Shown here in pieces: positions 58,540 to 64,000 of a DNA stretch of 64,000 nucleotides. The position numbers were made by a program, and so were the translations under genes. Every line of letters begins with the position of its first letter. Within the stretch, counting starts at the first letter, position 1. This DNA comes from Pomphorhynchus laevis (lineage: Eukaryota > Acanthocephala > Palaeacanthocephala > Echinorhynchida > Pomphorhynchidae), in NCBI GenBank assembly GCA_012934845.2, contig WNNJ02003431.1, positions 1 through 64,000 on the forward strand. The letters run 5' to 3'. The notes beneath the pieces are model-generated. The model was given only the letters and a program-made list of their open reading frames with translations, was not told the DNA's origin and did not search any database.

Positions 58540-59400
58540 GCCTAATTCTCAATTCACATGCTTTACTCTTGATGTGTCGTCCCTTCTTACGAATGTGTCA
58601 GTGACAGAAGCTATCGATTCTGCGATAAAAAGTTTAAATCCCCATGGTCTGATCATGTCAATGTAAGTCTTATCAGGTCCTTCTTTAATCTGGCCACGGT
58701 CACAAACTTCTCGTTCGATGGGGTTCTGTACAATCAAATATGGGGTGTTGAAATGGGCTCCCCGTTAAGTCCGACATTGGCGGATATATTTATGTAAGTC
58801 TTTGAGTTAACTGTAATTACCGAGTATATTATAAAACCAATCTACATTGGTCTAGTAGCCACAGTGTGCGTACAAAATTAGGAATCTCTAAGGGATTCTG
58901 CCTCAGAGCCATTAGACTGTGTAGCACCCTGTATAAACGCAATTGTGAGTTTCATAGACTAATTTGTATTTTTAAGGATTTGGGATATCCTGAAAGTATG
59001 CTTTTTGATATATTAACGAAGGTTGTTGATAATTATTCTTTAATTCCTGTCGTTAGCCCTAATGATTTATCCCATTTTTGACACTACCTGAGTATGGATA
59101 GGTGTCAAAGTTCGTTTGACATTTGAGCCACTCTGTATTAAAGAATTGAAGCTGGGCTTAAATGAGAATGATGGCTACTGTTTAATTCTAAATCGTGATT
59201 GAGCATCCTTCTTTGTAAAGTTTGCTAATACAGTCATAGACCTAGCAGCACAACGTGAGGACCTACCTAACGTGCATCATTGTTTTTCTCCTTTTCTTTT
59301 TATATCCTTAAAGTTTTACCTGTTTCAGATTTCTGATGATGATTCCAAACTGAAATCGAAAATTAAATAAATTTTCTACCTCTTGCGGGACGTCTTGCCA
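58540..59400 (+). mobile_element. Third PLE type: RT fragments with tail
   Basis: Fragments in order are LDVSSLLTNVSVTEAIDSAI (58560-58620, the S/D-LxTN block), EMGSPLSPTLADIFM (58750-58794, motif B), and the frame 58866-59081 (KLGISKGFCLRAIRLCST, FKDLGYPESMLFDILTKVV), the RT thumb of Penelope/Neptune-like elements. The YxDD segment between 58800 and 58860 is gone. The copy ends in a CTGATGA...GAAA hairpin (59333-59361). It is broken and internally deleted. Confidence 0.65.
59333..59361 (+). ncRNA. Hammerhead-like motif
   Basis: CTGATGA (59333-59339), one extra T, stem GATT/AATC with a 9-base loop, GAAA (59358-59361). ATTT before the core and AAAT after GAAAATT can form a 4-bp stem I. Same arrangement as at 42808 and 47229. 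Confidence 0.4.
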
Positions 59401-59496
59401 TTTCGATTTTGATAATAATGTATACAATATAATATATTGCATACAATATAATATATTGTATATTTTAAATAGTTGATACTGATCCATTATTGATAA

Positions 59497-59570
59497 ATAA
59501 TTATTGGTGCTGGATCAAAGGAAAGAAGAAATTATTTTTGATATTTCGCTAATTACTGTGCTTGTGAGAA
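59497..59570 (-). repeat. Solo PLE tail (GIY-YIG family)
   Basis: Minus strand: TTAGCGAAATATCAAAAATA then CCTTTGATCCAGCACCAATA. This is the 3' part of the tail; the CTGAAGA half is lost. Confidence 0.55.
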
Positions 59571-59589
59571 ATTTACAGAGTACTTAGAA

Positions 59590-61040
59590 CTTAATTATAG
59601 GTCAGCTTCGAAGTTGTTCTGAAGGACGAACAAGAACCTTCGTGTTGGAAATCATAAAACTCCTCAAATTTTCTATGACAAGAGGTCTATGCTGACTGGC
59701 ATTGAAGAAATTATTAAATTATTGACAATAGCATTTTAGGAGTATCGTTAATCCGGTGTATATGCATTCACTTGTAGAAGTAGAGTCTTTAGAATCAACG
59801 AAAAATCTCATCTCTTTGGAACAAGTCATCGCTGCTATTTAATCTTCGAATGTCAAGACTTCTGGAGCAGATGAGATTCGACTTGAAACTTAAAAGGCTC
59901 AAGACATTGTAGGCATTAAGTGGCTAACACGGATCTTCTACGTTGCATTGAAGTCAGGCGAGGTTTCTAGTGAGTGAAAACTTGGGCTGTGGTTCCGATC
60001 TTAAAGAAAACTGATCGAATAGTATCTTCCAATTTGCGGGGAATCACTCTTTTTAGCCAAATTGGTAAGTTATTTGCTAGGATTCTTGAGTTAAGGATGC
60101 AGTCAATAATTGATAGACAGTTGCAAGGAGGAACAATGTGAAATTAGTTCAGGTCGTGGAACTACGGATCAGCTTCTCACTCTCTCAACTATCCTCGAAC
60201 GGTCCTGGGAATTAGCACAACCTGTCTACATGTATTTTGTAGATTTGGAGAAGGCGTTCGCTTGAGCTTTGCGAGATAGGTTGTGGGATGTACTAAGGTA
60301 GTACATAGGTTGTGGGATGATGGTTAGTACATCGAAGACTGTCTTAATATGTTCGTCTCGGATTCAAGTGTCAATGCCAACCCGGATTGAGGAAAAGGTT
60401 CTTCCTGATGTTTAGGATTTCAAATATCTTGGAGTATTGTTCTCGATTGACTGCAGGAACATCAGGGATATTGAGAAGCGGATCTGTTTAGCTAATGTAT
60501 TAACACGTTCTTTGTACAAGTATATCGTGGTGAAGCGGGAGTTGAGTCTTCAGGCGAAGCTTTAGGTTTACAGTGCAATCGTTGTTTCTATCATAATCTA
60601 TGATCATTAGCTTTGGGTTATGACCGAAAGAATAAGATCTCGGATGCAGGCGACCGAAATGAGGTTCCTTTGTAGTGTGACCGGTCTTAGCTATAGATAT
60701 AAGGTTAGGAATTCATTCATCCAGGATGTACTCGGAGTAAAGTCGCTGCTTCTCCACATCGAAGGAAGTCAGCTGAGGTGGCTAGGACTCGTTCTGAGGA
60801 TATCTAGGGATCACTTTTCTCGGAGGGTTTTCCCGTCCAGACTCTTTGGAAAGAGACCTCGAGGTAGACCTCGATACCGTTGTAGTGATCAAATTCGAAA
60901 ATGGCCGAAGAACGCCTTGGGCTATCTGAAAGTGGACTCTGGTCTGTCGACCAGGATCGCGATGTTTGGAGCAGTTTGTTTCGTACATTGCCTCCACGTC
61001 CCGACACTCGGACAAGATTTTAACATTAAAAATCTTGTGT
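59590..61040 (+). mobile_element. RTE/BovB-like LINE, decayed and internally deleted
   Basis: RT pieces are GIKWLTRIFYVALKSGEV (59910-59965), NLRGITLFSQIGKLFARIL (60035-60090), RGTTDQLLTLSTILERSW (60160-60215) and PVYMYFVDLEKAF (60220-60258). After a gap that removes the YADD region come FKYLGVLFSIDCRN (60420) and the 148-codon frame 60620-61066. The latter has MTERIRSRMQATEMRFLCSV, SQLRWLGLVLRI and GKRPRGRPRYRCSDQI. The C-terminal pattern (LRW.G...R...RGRPR.RW.D) fits this LINE group. Stops and shifts are numerous, so the copy is much older than the one at 48.4-50.5 kb. Confidence 0.75.
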
Positions 61041-61099
61041 ACTTTTATTTTTTGTCAAGAAATTGATGTTGTTACAATTAAAGAGTAAAGTAGACGAAA

Positions 61100-63750
61100 C
61101 ATGAGTGCGCATTACACTATTACTGTTTAACAGTAATATTTTAGTGCGATGAATTCAAGTAATAATTGTATTTTATTTTGACGAAGAAAGTTGAAGTTTG
61201 CCATTAACTCATTCAATTTTAGATTAAAATTGTTTTAAAGGTAATGCGTTTCTAAGAGTAACGAATAAGAAAAGATTCTTTTCAATTAGACAATTCTCTC
61301 TTCTAATTAGATGAAATTTGTTTCTCTTTGTTATTATTTATTTGTCTTAATAAACGGAACATTTTATTCCTGAAATATGTGGATGGAAATTTGAATTACA
61401 TTTTACAAATTACATTATGCATGTCGCTATTACGAAATGATTTCAAATTTAAACTAAGGTGATTTTTTTTCGTACACTCTAAAATTAATTTTGTAACTAT
61501 ACGATTCAAAGTAGTGCTGATCAAAATACTTGATTTTAATTTAATGAAACAGCGAATAAAATTTTAATAAATGAAATTTTCACTAACAATTTAAGCATAT
61601 TTCAATTGACACTAGTTGGTATTTATTGTTATTCAATTGACGTTATATCGACAAATATTTTAAATATTCAAAAGTAAATAAAAATAATCATTAAATTTCG
61701 TGTTAAAACAATGAAAAAATAAAAAAATATTACAAATTTTTGAAAGCTGCGGCTTTAAAAAATAGAAAAAATATTCGAAAACATATTTTAATCAGAAAAT
61801 AATTTTCAGTACACAAGACAAGCACAGAATTCAATATAAATGGATGATTGATGTATATGCATGACATATTGTATAAAATAATTAAAATATTATTTTAAAA
61901 ATACAAGAATAATTTGTGATTAAACTATCGTATTATTTAATACTAAATTAAATGGTAACTTTGTAAATTATTCTATAGAGCCATTCGCAAAATATAAATT
62001 TTCTTGCTTCCGTTTCTAGATCTGCTGTAATAAACCATGTTTGATTTACAGATGGTGTCAAAGGGAATGTTCTTTAACAATTTTTTAAACAACTGTAAAA
62101 AAAGAATTCATTTATGATTAATCTCAAAAAATATAAATTTCATGCAAAATAAAGTGTAATCTGACAGTGTCGTTTAAGCACACGTACATATAAATGTTTG
62201 ACCGGAGCGTTGTGTACAATAATATTGTTTCAATAAATAACTTTTCCACTCATAGAAACATGCCTTTCCACAGTAGAAACGGGGTTTATTGGTCTAGCAA
62301 AGCGTCCTCTAAATGTTTGGACATATGAATACAACAGTGAGGTGATAAGCTGTTATTTTTATTCAGACATATTAAATTTGCCTCTTGAATGAAGCTCACA
62401 AGATTGATCAAGAAAATGTCAGTCCATGACAGATAAAAAAATACATTAGGTTCCGGGATCCCTTCATATAAATATTTGATAGACGAACAAAAAATAATTA
62501 TAATTTAAAATTCATTCAGATAATAATTAATCTGAATTTGTTAAATTAATTTAATGTATAGTTCCGAATGGCTTAGTTAATGGCTTTGTTAATGGCAATA
62601 TTTCAATGGCCATTAACCTCAAAAAAATATCTTAGCGTTTAATTTACAAAAATATAAATGTTTAAATAAACATTGAAATATCAGAATAGCTATGGTAATC
62701 TATTAAAGTAAAAACTATTACTTTAATATATCAACTAACTATTAAATATAACTAACTATTGAACTACTTAACTATTAACAACTATAACTAACTATTAAAG
62801 TACATGAACAGTTGATGTGTGAATAACAAAATCCACACTGTGCGACACTGATACAATAGCGCAAATAATCATTTTACAAGATATTATTCAGTTTAATTCA
62901 TTAAAATTGAAAAAAAACTTTAATATTTGTTTTGTCAACGAATATTGCCAATAAAAGAAACATTGCGTATTTGATATGTAATATTTCGTAATAAACGATT
63001 ATATTAAATTATTTGATTCGATAAAAAATAAATTGTTAAAAGTTTTACTTAAGTGAACAATCTCAAGAATTCTAAGAATGCTGTCCGATACACGATTTTT
63101 ATACATTTTCATTCATTGCAAATAATTTAATCGTGAATAATATCATATGATAATATCATATGATTTAATATAATAACAAAACGTATAATATGTAACATCA
63201 TAATGTAGCGATAATAAATGAGTTAAAAATAAATTTATTAATATAAAATAATAATATTTTAATATTAATTAAAATATTATTAATTTAATATTAATATATT
63301 TAAAATAATAATATTTTAAAACATTAATTATATTATAAAAATAATTATAGACAATAATTATCAATTATTATAAAATAATTAGTATAAAATCTTAATCGAT
63401 TATGATCACCCTATGTAACATGGCGTGTCATAAATAATAACTACATCAGTGCTTCAACAAAATATCGACTTTGTTTTCACCTCAAAGTCGAGAATCGCTC
63501 GCACTTTAAGTGATAAATTCAGTGTTCTAAAGCTTACTTATTATTTAAAATTTATAATTCAATTTGTAATTGTATTCCTAAGGCAGATATTTTTTGAATT
63601 CATCCGTTGGCAAAATTAAAATATAAAAACTTTTTTTCATCAGTAAAATATACAATTTAATACGAGGATTTGTAATTGAAAATTATAAATATATTATTTT
63701 CAATTATAACTACGTTTTATAATATACGAGCATTATTCTTTGTTTCTTAA
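61100..63750. other. No recognised gene
   Basis: AT-rich sequence. Short AACTATTAACTA-type repeats lie at 62700-62810. Nothing coding is supported on either strand. Confidence 0.4.
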
Positions 63751-63758
63751 CAAAGAAT

Positions 63759-63784
63759 TTTCGATAGCTTATTGCTATCATCAG
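63759..63784 (-). other. CTGATGA...GAAA hairpin
   Basis: On the minus strand CTGATGA runs into a GATAGC/GCTATC hairpin (loop AATAA) followed by GAAA. The stem overlaps the last two bases of the core, so it is not a valid hammerhead as it stands. It resembles the PLE tails and could mark another PLE end. Confidence 0.3.
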
Positions 63785-64000
63785 GGCGAAAATTTCGCGA
63801 TGGTCGTCCTAGTCGCTTAAAATGATTAATTAACTAATGACGTTACAATGAGAACGCGAAATACGATGCAGTTGTCAAACGAATAATACGTAAATAATTG
63901 AGAAGTAACCACATAGATGTAATCAGCATTATCTTCTTGAATAGATGGATATCTATTCAAGAGAATAATCAAAACTATAATTTTTGAAAAACGAATAGTT

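Noticed and set aside
60782-61015. Minus-strand frames over the LINE C-terminus
   Set aside because: Shadows of the plus-strand LINE frame 60620-61066.

Overview
The window is strongly AT-rich eukaryotic DNA, apparently animal and most likely arthropod (a hymenopteran-like insect is my guess, not a proof). Reasons: a gene split by a GT-AG intron, long AT-rich intergenic tracts with microsatellite and satellite arrays, an insect-style calexcitin/SCP-like EF-hand gene, a lamin-B-receptor-like protein with an eroded sterol-reductase end, and a dense load of LINEs and Penelope-like elements (PLEs). No tRNA, rRNA or CRISPR array was recognised.

Host genes are sparse. (1) 977-2044, minus: an internal or 3' exon of a Pro/Gln-rich protein with seven 15-residue repeats. 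(2) 4481-4726, minus: a weak candidate terminal exon. (3) 18440-22377, plus: a two-exon gene for a PTB/PID-domain protein with a long basic, disordered tail; its intron (18627-20308) holds an interspersed repeat. (4) 33068-33643, plus: an EF-hand protein. (5) 36794-38314, minus: an LBR / C14-sterol-reductase-like membrane protein in one uninterrupted frame. Possible exons at 45597-46170 and a peptide-repeat fossil at 6479-7089 remain unassigned.

The rest is mainly retroelement debris. At least four PLE types are present. One is Naiad-like, with the RT at the very C-terminus (22.9-24.3, 30.5-32.4, 9.4-10.3 and 56.7-57.8 kb). One carries a C-terminal GIY-YIG nuclease with tandem tails (41.5-43.4 kb, plus solo tails elsewhere). 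A second GIY-YIG type lies at 46.7-47.3 kb and a further RT type at 58.5-59.4 kb. LINE remnants include an RTE-like copy with a nearly open RT frame (48.4-50.5 kb), four L2/CR1-like fragments, an RTE/BovB-like fragment (59.6-61.0 kb), and a remnant with both an APE-type endonuclease and a restriction-like endonuclease signature (24.3-27.4 kb). A Merlin/IS1595-like DNA transposase scrap lies near 51.1 kb and a foldback element at 44.4-44.8 kb.

The most striking non-coding signal is a complete hammerhead ribozyme fold at 3876-3917. Several PLE tails also carry hammerhead-like CUGANGA...GAAA hairpins. Two satellites (91 bp at 5.5-6.2 kb; 85-87 bp at 34.2-34.7 kb) and several long perfect hairpins (35.1, 39.1, 29.7 and 53.2 kb) complete the picture. 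Family names rest on remembered motifs, not on a search.
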